DNA of 64,000 nucleotides. Origin: Shewanella psychrophila (GTDB lineage: Bacteria; Pseudomonadota; Gammaproteobacteria; Enterobacterales; Shewanellaceae). Below, piece after piece: positions 24,839 through 33,256 of the stretch (position 1 is its first letter; each line of letters opens with the position of its first letter). The translations under genes and the position numbers were made by a program. The notes under the pieces are model-generated. The model ran no database searches. It saw only the letters and a program-made list of their open reading frames with translations, and was not told where the DNA came from. The stretch lies in NCBI RefSeq assembly GCF_002005305.1, contig NZ_CP014782.1:5084001-5148000 (forward strand), in the 5' to 3' direction.

Positions 24839-26117
24839 ATAGTGACCTACAAGGCTCTGTGGCATTGGTTTCGGTCGAAAATTCTGATTCATCGCTACAA
24901 GAGCGGGTATATAAATAGGTGCTACACATTGCCGCGCTGGCGCAGGCTAATCCCATAAATGACAACAATACCGCAGGAGACTGTGCGTGAGACAAACTGA
25001 TCCCACCGCTAAAGACCGCGCCTAAGGCAAATTGACAGAGTCCAAATACACCCGAAATAGCCCCACCTTGAGTCGGATAGAATGACATGGCTGCTGAAAT
25101 CGCATTAGCCGAAATCATCCCGAGCAAGATATTGAACATAAATACACTGATAACAATTGCCGTTAACGGTGCCTGCATCTGCGCTAATACAAAGAATAAG
25201 AAACTCAAAGGTCCTAATAACAAACCTGCAATAATAGCTTTCTTGTTTGGTGTGACCTTGGCGAATACCTTAGCACTTAACAAGCTACCAGATATCATAG
25301 CTAGGGCATTTAAACCTAATAAGTAGCTGTAGCTTTCAGCACTGACCTTAAAGAAATGAACATAAACGTAGGCAGAGCCTGCAACAAATGAGAACAATGC
25401 AGCAAAACCAAAGCCACCAAGAAAGATAAAGGCAATGGGTAATGGCTGTTTAAATATATCAATAAAGTCGGCGAGTGATGAGCTGGCTACGTGTCCCGCC
25501 TCTTCGTTTCCTGCACTCTTGTTCAGTGCTTTGCCATTCATTACTTTGCTATCCACAACTGCCAGCTTTTCGCTGTGGGTAAATAAGCTCAACACAAAGG
25601 CAAATACGCCCACACCAGCAAGTGCATAGAAGATCTCTTCCCAGCTGCCATGCTTAAGTATTTGACCACCTATCATAGGTGCGACTAACGCCGCGATAAC
25701 CACAGTCGCCATCACATAAGTGATTATCTGAGAGCCTTTCTGAATATCGAATTTTTGCTGGATCATAGCAAAACATACCACTGAGCTTGCGCCGCCAATG
25801 GCCTGAAACATACGCGCCAGATACAGGCCCTCAGCAGTTTCAACCATAGGCACAGCTAAACTTGAAAGAGTGAATATCACCAAACCCGACAGCAATAAAT
25901 TTAGCTTATTAAACCTGTCGGCGAGTAAACCAAACACAGGCTGAGCCAATGCAAAGGCTAGCAGAAATACCGCCACAGACATCTCCATATCGTTGATTGA
26001 AACCGACAGTGAGCTCGCCATCGAAGGTAATGCTGGCAAATACATATCAATGGCTAATGGAGATAGTCCAAATAATAGGGCGGTGACTAGAATGTAGAGT
26101 TTTATGTTGTGCTGCAT
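24837..26117 (-). CDS. Bcr/CflA-type MFS drug exporter
   Basis: The 426-aa protein has twelve predicted membrane segments and the Bcr/CflA start PLAIDMYLPALPSMASSL, motif A-like GLLADRFNKLNLLLSGL after helix 2, and a long cytoplasmic loop in the middle (about 195-220). Members export drugs or metabolites by proton antiport at the inner membrane. It precedes an FMN reductase and diverges from a LysR regulator that may respond to its substrate. The C-terminal tail of about 20 polar residues runs into a dispersed repeat. Confidence 0.88.
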   Translation of the reverse strand: MQHNIKLYILVTALLFGLSPLAIDMYLPALPSMASSLSVSINDMEMSVAVFLLAFALAQPVFGLLADRFNKLNLLLSGLVIFTLSSLAVPMVETAEGLYLARMFQAIGGASSVVCFAMIQQKFDIQKGSQIITYVMATVVIAALVAPMIGGQILKHGSWEEIFYALAGVGVFAFVLSLFTHSEKLAVVDSKVMNGKALNKSAGNEEAGHVASSSLADFIDIFKQPLPIAFIFLGGFGFAALFSFVAGSAYVYVHFFKVSAESYSYLLGLNALAMISGSLLSAKVFAKVTPNKKAIIAGLLLGPLSFLFFVLAQMQAPLTAIVISVFMFNILLGMISANAISAAMSFYPTQGGAISGVFGLCQFALGAVFSGGISLSHAQSPAVLLSFMGLACASAAMCSTYLYTRSCSDESEFSTETNATEPCRSL

Positions 26118-26296
26118 AGCATCTCCTTATGCCCTTTCGCTTAACAGAACTAAAAAGTTCTAAATCCAGCCTCAGACACGAATCACAATGGTTTGTCACA
26201 AGCATTAATTGCAAAGCTTGTTACATTCAATATTGATAAGTGTATATTGATAGTTATTCAGGATTAATAACCTTAATTGATAAAGACTGTTTCCAT

Positions 26297-27199
26297 ATGA
26301 CTATGAATAAGCTTTTTGATGGTGTCATGGTATTCACTCAGGTGGTGAAAACCGGTGGTTTCTCGGCTGCGGCCGAGCTGATGGGACATTCAACGTCTTA
26401 TATCAGTAAGGAAGTCAATAAGCTCGAAGAGCGGCTTGGTGTGCGTTTACTCAATCGCACCACCCGATCCATCGGCCTGACCCCCGAAGGAAAGGCCTAT
26501 TATCAAGAATGCCAACAGTTAGTCGCCGATGCAGAACAAGCAGTGAATATGCTGACCCTGCACGAGGTTGCGCCTAAAGGCACGCTGAGACTAAGCACCC
26601 CGGTCGGCTTTGGCAATAACTACCTGCAGCCCATCTTAGCCGAATATATGCGCCTGTATCCCAATGTGTCATTAGATCTCGACCTCAATGACCGTAAGGT
26701 CGATGTGGTGGCAGAAGGCTACGATCTGGCCATACGAGCCTCGCTACAGCTTGAGGAGTCTAGCCTCATTTGCCGTAAGATATTTAGCTGTAAAGGTTAT
26801 ATTGTTGCCAGCCCTGGATATCTATCTAAACATGGTCGCCCCCACCATCCTCAAGAATTAAGCCGTCATAACTGCTTCTGCTATAGCAATCATAAATCAC
26901 CGAACAAATGGCAATTTAATGATAAAGAGGGCAAACCTTATTCCGTAGAGGTAAGGCAAAAATTGGTCTGTAACAGTGCCGAAATGGAGCTTGCACTGGT
27001 TTTAGATGACCTAGGGATCTGTCGATTACCTATGTTCTATATGGAGGAAGAAATAAAATCAGGAAAGCTTGAGATCCTGTTTGAAGACCTCCCTGCACCA
27101 GAGATCGATGTGTTTGTGGTCTACCCGAGCCGCAAACATCTGTCGCCGAAAGTGAGGGCATTTATCGATTTAACAGTTGATTACCTTTCCAGCAGATGA
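26297..27199 (+). CDS. LysR-family transcriptional regulator
   Basis: A 301-aa regulator: winged helix-turn-helix (FTQVVKTGGFSAAAELMGHS, about 10-30, then RLLNRTTRSIGLT) and a LysR substrate domain. Its sequence is of the type most often seen beside quinone/drug-handling genes. The open frame extends 19 codons upstream to 26240, but MTMNKLFDGVMVFTQV is the usual family start, so I use 26297. It diverges from the exporter/reductase pair, its likely target. Confidence 0.88.
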   Translation: MTMNKLFDGVMVFTQVVKTGGFSAAAELMGHSTSYISKEVNKLEERLGVRLLNRTTRSIGLTPEGKAYYQECQQLVADAEQAVNMLTLHEVAPKGTLRLSTPVGFGNNYLQPILAEYMRLYPNVSLDLDLNDRKVDVVAEGYDLAIRASLQLEESSLICRKIFSCKGYIVASPGYLSKHGRPHHPQELSRHNCFCYSNHKSPNKWQFNDKEGKPYSVEVRQKLVCNSAEMELALVLDDLGICRLPMFYMEEEIKSGKLEILFEDLPAPEIDVFVVYPSRKHLSPKVRAFIDLTVDYLSSR

Positions 27200-27415
27200 A
27201 GTCTGACTGATATTCGCCTTTTGTATACAAAGCAAACTCCAGTCACTTTCCCCGCTAAAACTAAGTCAACTCAAACAAGTTCATACTAAAAAACGTCTAA
27301 ACACATGTTAGAATATTGAGCTAATTCTCTGTGTTAATGTTAATTCTTCATTCTGTTACGTTCACTTTTTCAACAAGTTTGAATAGGCGAACGTATCTGA
27401 AAGTTCTGTATATGG

Positions 27416-29593
27416 ATGTCATTCGTGGTTAAAAAAATATTTTCTATGGCCAGCTCTACTCAGATGTTGATTGCCATGTTTGTCGGCTTCGGTGTGGGGC
27501 TTTTTTTCGGTGAGTCCGTCGGTTGGCTCAGCACCATAGGTAATGCGGTTATCTTGCTGATGCAGATGACGGTTTTACCTTATATTTTAGTTTCCTTAAT
27601 CGGCGGTATTGGCAAGCTACAAAAGAGCACGGCGACCCTTATTTTTAGCCGGGCGGGCATGATAATGCTCTTGCTCTGGTTGCTTGCACTGGCTGTGATC
27701 GCCTTAATGCCCTTGTCATTTCCCTTTGTAGAGTCGGCTTCATTTTTTAGCACCAGCAGCATAGAACCCACCGCGGCCATAGACTATTTCAAGCTGTATA
27801 TTCCCTCTAACCCATTCGAGTCGATGGCAGCGGGCTATGTTCCCGCCATGGTAGTATTTAGTATCGCTATGGGCTTAGCGCTTATCGGTATGGAGGGGGA
27901 TCATAAACAGCAAATATTGACCTTTATGCACACCACCAGCGAGATCTTCTCTCGTATCACCCGCGGTCTGATAAAGATATTGCCTATCGGTATTTTTGCT
28001 ATGTCAGCCTCAGCGGCAGGCACCATGGGAGTGGATGAGTTTGCCAGTATGCAGGTCTATCTCATCAGCTACTTTGTACTCTGTCTCTTACTGACCTTCT
28101 GGATCTTACCCTGGATTGTTGCCTCACTGACGCCAATAACCTTTCATCAAGCCTTGAGTATCAGTAAGGCCAGCCTGATCACCGCTTTCGCTACCGGTAA
28201 TATCTTCATCGTGATCCCTGTGATTATCGAAGAGTGTAAGCAGATCATGAAGCAGCATGACAAGCTCACCGAAGATGGCGCCACCTTGATTGAAATCTTA
28301 GTGCCTATCGCCTTTACCTTCCCTAACATAGGTAAGTTAACGGTGATTCTGTTTGTATTCTTCGCAGGCTGGTTTAATGGCACGCCAGTAGATTTAAGTG
28401 CTATTCCATCCCTGTCTATCAGTGGCCTGTTATCCCTGTTTGGCAGTGTCTATGTGGCTATTCCTTTCATGTTAGATCTGGTACATCTGCCATCTGATCT
28501 GTTCCAGCTATTCGTGATGTCAGGCTTTATTACCGGCAAATTTAACTCCATTGCCGCAGTAATGAATCTGTTTGTGTTAACCATTTTAACTGCGGCCCTG
28601 TTTCACAAATGCCTAAAACTCAGTCCCCCTAGGCTTATCAAGATGAGTGTCGGCATAGGCATCGGTATCGTGCTGACCATAGTGAGCTTACGCATCGGCA
28701 TGGGCATGTTTATCCATAGCCCAGAGATCACCAGCGGTGTCATCGCCAACATGCAGGTCGCCGATAAGGTGCCGACTAAGGTAAAAAGACAGTTCCCAGA
28801 ACTTGGCAAGACACCGAGTAATCCGATAGCTAACCTTGAAGCGATTAGGACCAGAGGCACACTCAAAGTCGGTTATATCCCCAGTAATGTGCCCTTCAGC
28901 TACTACAATAATGTCGGCCAGCTAGTGGGCTTCGACAGCGCAATGGCGTCTAAGCTTGCCGAAGATTTAGACGTGAAAATTGAATTTATCCCCTTCAAGA
29001 AAGACAAGCTAGCCGCGTCTCTGGATGCTGGCTTCTTCGATATTGCCATGTCGGGACTCGCCATGGATATCACCCAAATGGACAAGTTAAGTTATGCTGA
29101 GCCGGTGCTGGAGCTTAATCTTGCTATCGCCACTCGCGATCATATCGTGAACAAGTTTAAGAATAATGAAGACATTTTAGAGATGGAAAATATCACCATA
29201 GCCTATGTGGAACATGGCGATATTATCGAAGAGGCGAAGAAGAGGTACCCTAATCTCAAATTTGTGAAAATCTCAGGTTACAAAAACTTCTTCAGGCAAA
29301 AAGAGGCTGAGTTCGATGCAGTCATTATCAGTGCTCAGGCTGGCTCAGCCTGGACCTTATTCTTCCCGGGTTACGGTATTGCCATCCCTGAAATCACCTC
29401 TCGTTATCCGGTAGCTTACGCGGTAGCTCAGAAGAACCAATCGCTGCTAAACTACGTCAATAACTGGCAGAAACTGCGTAAGGTCGATGGTCATCAAGAC
29501 AGGATTTACAATTATTGGATGCTGGGCCAAGGCGCTACAGAAGTTAAACCTCGCTGGTCTATCATCAGAGATGTGCTGCACTGGGTGGATTGA
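27416..29593 (+). CDS. Dicarboxylate/amino-acid symporter fused to a solute-binding domain
   Basis: The 725-aa protein joins a DAACS-type cation symporter (about 1-440, with MQMTVLPYILVSLIGGIGKL and about nine membrane segments) to a family 3 periplasmic binding domain (about 475-715, starting TRGTLKVGYIPSNVPFSYYN, with GFDSAMASKLAEDL). Normally SBP_bac_3 proteins serve ABC importers, so the fusion implies that the binding lobe, facing the periplasm, feeds the symporter directly. The substrate is probably an amino or carboxylic acid. It is monocistronic. Confidence 0.88.
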   Translation: MSFVVKKIFSMASSTQMLIAMFVGFGVGLFFGESVGWLSTIGNAVILLMQMTVLPYILVSLIGGIGKLQKSTATLIFSRAGMIMLLLWLLALAVIALMPLSFPFVESASFFSTSSIEPTAAIDYFKLYIPSNPFESMAAGYVPAMVVFSIAMGLALIGMEGDHKQQILTFMHTTSEIFSRITRGLIKILPIGIFAMSASAAGTMGVDEFASMQVYLISYFVLCLLLTFWILPWIVASLTPITFHQALSISKASLITAFATGNIFIVIPVIIEECKQIMKQHDKLTEDGATLIEILVPIAFTFPNIGKLTVILFVFFAGWFNGTPVDLSAIPSLSISGLLSLFGSVYVAIPFMLDLVHLPSDLFQLFVMSGFITGKFNSIAAVMNLFVLTILTAALFHKCLKLSPPRLIKMSVGIGIGIVLTIVSLRIGMGMFIHSPEITSGVIANMQVADKVPTKVKRQFPELGKTPSNPIANLEAIRTRGTLKVGYIPSNVPFSYYNNVGQLVGFDSAMASKLAEDLDVKIEFIPFKKDKLAASLDAGFFDIAMSGLAMDITQMDKLSYAEPVLELNLAIATRDHIVNKFKNNEDILEMENITIAYVEHGDIIEEAKKRYPNLKFVKISGYKNFFRQKEAEFDAVIISAQAGSAWTLFFPGYGIAIPEITSRYPVAYAVAQKNQSLLNYVNNWQKLRKVDGHQDRIYNYWMLGQGATEVKPRWSIIRDVLHWVD

Positions 29594-29970
29594 TATTACA
29601 GTTCGATATAGTAATGCCAGAATGCTCCGATTCAGTATCGAGATCGCTCGTATAGGTTCGATACTGGGTCTTAAATTTAAGGCTAGTTAGCGGCGTCTTA
29701 GGGTTAGCAAGTTCTCTGACAAGCTCAGCACTAGACTAACCTCCGTAATCACCAGCGAGTAAGTGACTATTTACTCACGACCTTCAGAGCTGAAAATTAT
29801 TTACTATTTCAATGCTTGTTATCGCGTTATTCATTTCTGATAACTACAGGGAAGTAGCTTATTAGAGTAATGCAGGAGCAATTACCTTATAGCAACTGGG
29901 CTAAAAATCGTTTAAATGATTCTTAGGTTTTGTTATGGGCCAGAATTAGAGTTTTTCTCTTACAAAAAAC
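29594..29970. other. 377-bp region with direct repeats shared with the cargo spacer
   Basis: After an inverted repeat CAGTATCGA/TCGATACTG (29632-29665) the stretch holds one copy of a 33-bp repeat and of TCTTAGGTTTTGTTATGGGC, both also found at 31050-31182. No gene seen. Confidence 0.6.
29854..29886. repeat. 33-bp direct repeat, copy 1 (downstream of cargo 2)
   Basis: Begins GTAGCTTATTAGAGTAATGC and ends GCAATTACC; identical to 31050-31082. The 20-mer TCTTAGGTTTTGTTATGGGC follows at 29921-29940, as it does in copy 2. Confidence 0.9.
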
Positions 29971-31005
29971 TTAATCAGGATCTTTACGAACATAACCATT
30001 TAATAAGCTCACTACATTAATGACATCCCCATTTAAGGTATTCGATTTCGTATTTGCATTTAAGTATGAATTAACCAAAACAGCAGTACTGGTAGAAATG
30101 AGCTGACTAACCTGAGAATCGCGATCAAAAGCGGCCAATGCGGTACCATACTTTTTCACAATGTTGATCCCGTCCTTTTTCAATGCCTTATTAGGATCTG
30201 TATTCCAATCCTTTGCTGAAACAGCGTATAAAGTTTCTAGAACCGCAGCAAGTAGTCCAACTTCTGTATTTTTGGGCGATAAATTCTTTACGCCACCGTC
30301 TTCAAATTCATTTCCAGTGGAAAACCCTAGATTTCCTTGAACCGTTATACCATCCACATTATAGGTACTAGCTAAACTCGTCTTTATATCTGTCATCAAA
30401 GAAGGCTTAGCTGTAACAAAGGTTTCCCCCCAAAATCCTCTTTCTGTCTTACGACTTAATGATGACATACAAGCTTCTATTTTTACCGTACCAATCGTCT
30501 TATTCTTACCGGATAAACCAGTCTTGAGGTTATTAATAATACTAGCAACATGAGAGCCAGACAGAGTCCCCCCATTCCCGTCTTGTAATATAGCGGGTTC
30601 ACTACCCAATGGGGCACGACCATGGGCTACGATATACACCTTCTCATTGTCCCCCATTGCATCGTACACATTTTCAGGCACCGCCCCCGGAATAGTTTGT
30701 ACAGCAATATCCTCTCCTCTTGTTCCATTTTGGCCATCGGCAATTTTTTGCGCATCTTGAGGGATCGGCGCACTATTACCATATTTCATAGCCAAACGCT
30801 GCGTAACATCACCTCCAATACTCACACTTTTTATTTGATTGTGTTGATGATCGCTTATCATTCCCTGCAATTGAGCAGCTTGTTTACCTTCAGGTCGATT
30901 ATCCATAAACCCAAAATTTTGCTTCCCGTTATGTTTCTTCTGAGCAACGGATTTAGCAACCGACCGACTTTTATTCTCTTTGGGGCTTTCTATCTTTTCG
31001 TACAT
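29971..31005 (-). CDS. eCIS cargo candidate 2, clan CD-like cysteine protease
   Basis: A 344-aa soluble protein. The N-terminus (KENKSRSVAKSVAQKK, then FGFMDNRPEGKQAAQLQGMI, about 32-50) is the tag shared with the neighbouring cargo and typical of eCIS-associated proteins. The body has VYIVAHGR (His128-Gly) and, 50 residues on, TVKIEACMSS (Ala-Cys179), separated by strand-helix segments; this HG...AC layout is that of clan CD proteases such as the MARTX cysteine protease domain and caspases. I infer a toxin or self-processing protease delivered by the particle. It is the last gene of the minus-strand cluster. Confidence 0.65.
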   Translation of the reverse strand: MYEKIESPKENKSRSVAKSVAQKKHNGKQNFGFMDNRPEGKQAAQLQGMISDHQHNQIKSVSIGGDVTQRLAMKYGNSAPIPQDAQKIADGQNGTRGEDIAVQTIPGAVPENVYDAMGDNEKVYIVAHGRAPLGSEPAILQDGNGGTLSGSHVASIINNLKTGLSGKNKTIGTVKIEACMSSLSRKTERGFWGETFVTAKPSLMTDIKTSLASTYNVDGITVQGNLGFSTGNEFEDGGVKNLSPKNTEVGLLAAVLETLYAVSAKDWNTDPNKALKKDGINIVKKYGTALAAFDRDSQVSQLISTSTAVLVNSYLNANTKSNTLNGDVINVVSLLNGYVRKDPD

Positions 31006-31049
31006 ATCTTAAATCCTTTTAAGTTAGTTTTACCGATCGCTACAAGGAT

Positions 31050-31082
31050 GTAGCTTATTAGAGTAATGCAGGAGCAATTACC
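31050..31082. repeat. 33-bp direct repeat, copy 2 (between cargo genes)
   Basis: Identical to 29854-29886. A shorter ACCGATCGCTACA motif flanks it on both sides (31031 and 31080). The companion 20-mer is at 31163-31182. Confidence 0.9.
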
Positions 31083-31253
31083 GATCGCTACAGGGATCTA
31101 GTTTTAAGAGGTCATTTAGGGAGTTATGACCTTAACATTAAGGCTAAAAGACCTTTCATGGCTCTTAGGTTTTGTTATGGGCTGCCTGAGATCAATTATT
31201 AGTAAATAACGGCCTTAGTTTTCTAACTTACTTAAAGTTTTTCTAACGATGAA

Positions 31254-32513
31254 TTAATTTGCTGAATATTCACTATCTGACCATTTGATTTTGGATACAT
31301 TACGTTCCTCAGTAACACCGGTTCTTGGTTCTTCAGTAGGTGTAATATCTTTTACTTTTTCTCCCGGAACTAATGAAACGATTCCCAACTTACCCGTCTC
31401 GTACTGCTTCATTTCAGCTAAAAATTCATCTCTATCTGTTAAAGTAAAAGTAGCTCCCTTTGTTCCTGCATGCGGTCCTTTGGGGTTCAACATACTTTTT
31501 ACATGTGCGGTTCCAACTTTCCATGCCCCTGTAAAACCGTTCTCTACAGCTTTATTTGCTGCACCAACCATAGCGACTTCTCGCGATACATTTACTATCT
31601 CATCCTGCTCATCTGCCTTATCAACGTTGTAGAGGACCCCCCCAAGGGTTTGGTCTACTTGATGTAATAATTTCCGAACTTCCAAAACATGATTTCGCTG
31701 ATTTTTCTGATTCTTTAATTTTGTCCACTCAAACCATTTTCCTCCCTCATCTGTTTTTAACGTTCTAAGTTTTGTAATGGCACTGTCAGCCTTCTCAAAA
31801 TCCTTCCATGCCTTTGTAAGCCTTGCTTTATCTGCATCATCTACTGCATAATTTTCGTCCTGGTGTTTCTTTCCTGCTTCTGACATATCAGGGTGAAATA
31901 AATACAAAAAACTTCCATATGTACTTTTCCAATAAAACTCGATACCTTTAATTACCTTCTCCGAAACTCCATCATTCAATAAAGTTGCGTCTGAATATTC
32001 GGCTTTAATAGCTGAAATTAAACCGAGTAACTGTACTCTGCAATGGTCTATTATAGGGTCAGCTCTCTTTGATTTACCCTCTTTTGTTTGCTCTACACCT
32101 TTAAAATCATGTTCTTGCCAATAGTTTTTGTCGGGTATACTGTACCAATCCTTGAGCATATCTTTTTCATCATTTCGACCATTCTTATAATCACTGTGCT
32201 TTTCTCCTATTACATTCAATCGACCGGACACCACCTTTCTTTGTACCGGTTTCTCATTTGTGGGAGTATCAGAATAATCACTAGTACTATCTTTTATCGT
32301 TTCACTCCGAAAAAGTTCTGGATTTGTTTTTTCCGGGATAACCTGTTTTTGAATCAGATTATTTGTTGTCGCTTGCAGTTTTCTTTGCGCAATAACTTCA
32401 GGCCGATTATCTACAAATCCACAACCTTGCTTCAAATTGTTTTTTTTCTGAGTAACCGAATTAGCAACCGCCCTACTTTTATTCTCTTTCGACTTATCTG
32501 CTTGTACATACAT
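31254..32513 (-). CDS. eCIS cargo candidate 1, unknown effector
   Basis: A 419-aa protein sharing with cargo 2 the opening MY...KENKSRAVANSVTQKK and the tag CGFVDNRPEVIAQRKLQA (about 31-48). After a polar linker it reads RLNVIGEKHSDY (about 98-109) with an R..E downstream, a motif I associate with eCIS-linked effectors, then a helical body rich in Lys and Glu. There is no signal peptide or membrane segment. The start and ribosome-binding site (AAAAGGATT...ATATGTA) are nearly the same as for cargo 2. No enzymatic motif was recognised. Confidence 0.65.
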   Translation of the reverse strand: MYVQADKSKENKSRAVANSVTQKKNNLKQGCGFVDNRPEVIAQRKLQATTNNLIQKQVIPEKTNPELFRSETIKDSTSDYSDTPTNEKPVQRKVVSGRLNVIGEKHSDYKNGRNDEKDMLKDWYSIPDKNYWQEHDFKGVEQTKEGKSKRADPIIDHCRVQLLGLISAIKAEYSDATLLNDGVSEKVIKGIEFYWKSTYGSFLYLFHPDMSEAGKKHQDENYAVDDADKARLTKAWKDFEKADSAITKLRTLKTDEGGKWFEWTKLKNQKNQRNHVLEVRKLLHQVDQTLGGVLYNVDKADEQDEIVNVSREVAMVGAANKAVENGFTGAWKVGTAHVKSMLNPKGPHAGTKGATFTLTDRDEFLAEMKQYETGKLGIVSLVPGEKVKDITPTEEPRTGVTEERNVSKIKWSDSEYSAN

Positions 32514-32563
32514 ATCTCAATCCTTTTTAAATTAGACCATCTCTTTATCTCTCCTCTTACCTC

Positions 32564-33163
32564 TTAAACACCACGAAGTGCTCTATCCCCCATCACAGTG
32601 GCTTCATTCTCTAAACTGCTACTGTCATTCACTGGCATCCCGTTTACTGAGGTAGTCGGTTTCACCCGTCCCTGTGCCTGCTGCACCACGTGTCCGAGTT
32701 CATGGGGCAGATGTTTCTCTTGACCACTGCCAACATGGATATCACTGCCTTGGGCAAAAGCATGAGCCTGCACCGCAGCAGGTTGGGGCGAGTTGTAGTG
32801 CACTTTCACATGATTGAGGCTCATGCCAGATAAGTTTTCCATGCCCGATTTAAGATTATCGGGTAAGCCAGTATTATTCTTGGCTTGCAGCGTCGTCTCA
32901 GCATTTTTTACAGGACTATTTACAGGGCTGCTGGCATTACGATTTGCATTGATAGGATGGGAGGCTGTTACCGATTTATGTTGGGATAACTTCTCCTCAT
33001 CAAGCGCGGCTTTCAGCTGCTTTATTTGATGACTAGTGTCGCGGTTATCCTGCATAGTCAGCCGAGTTTTTGCTTGTAAAGTCCGATTACTGTCCACTTG
33101 CTGATGGGACACTTTTTTAGCTTGTGCAGTTTGCTCCTGCTCTATCACTTGCTTTACTGACAT
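32564..33163 (-). CDS. DUF4157 protein with HELGH zinc motif (eCIS-associated)
   Basis: The 199-aa protein has a disordered N-terminal half with the tag-like LTMQDNRDTSHQIKQLKA (about 35-52), then DUF4157 (about 100-170): LPDNLKSGMENLSGMSLNHV, VHYNS, AFAQGSDIHV, and HLPHELGHVVQQ with the zinc site at 154-158. DUF4157 proteins are found almost always with eCIS clusters and cargo. They may be processing peptidases or cargo themselves. The shared DNR-type tag with the two cargo genes supports loading into the particle. It precedes them on the same strand. Confidence 0.88.
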   Translation of the reverse strand: MSVKQVIEQEQTAQAKKVSHQQVDSNRTLQAKTRLTMQDNRDTSHQIKQLKAALDEEKLSQHKSVTASHPINANRNASSPVNSPVKNAETTLQAKNNTGLPDNLKSGMENLSGMSLNHVKVHYNSPQPAAVQAHAFAQGSDIHVGSGQEKHLPHELGHVVQQAQGRVKPTTSVNGMPVNDSSSLENEATVMGDRALRGV

Positions 33164-33256
33164 AAAAACTCCCTCTCTTAATCATTCGGTTTACAGGTAA
33201 TCTAGCTACCTATTGCATTAAAACGGCCTACCTATGATTCAATACACTTAATATAA

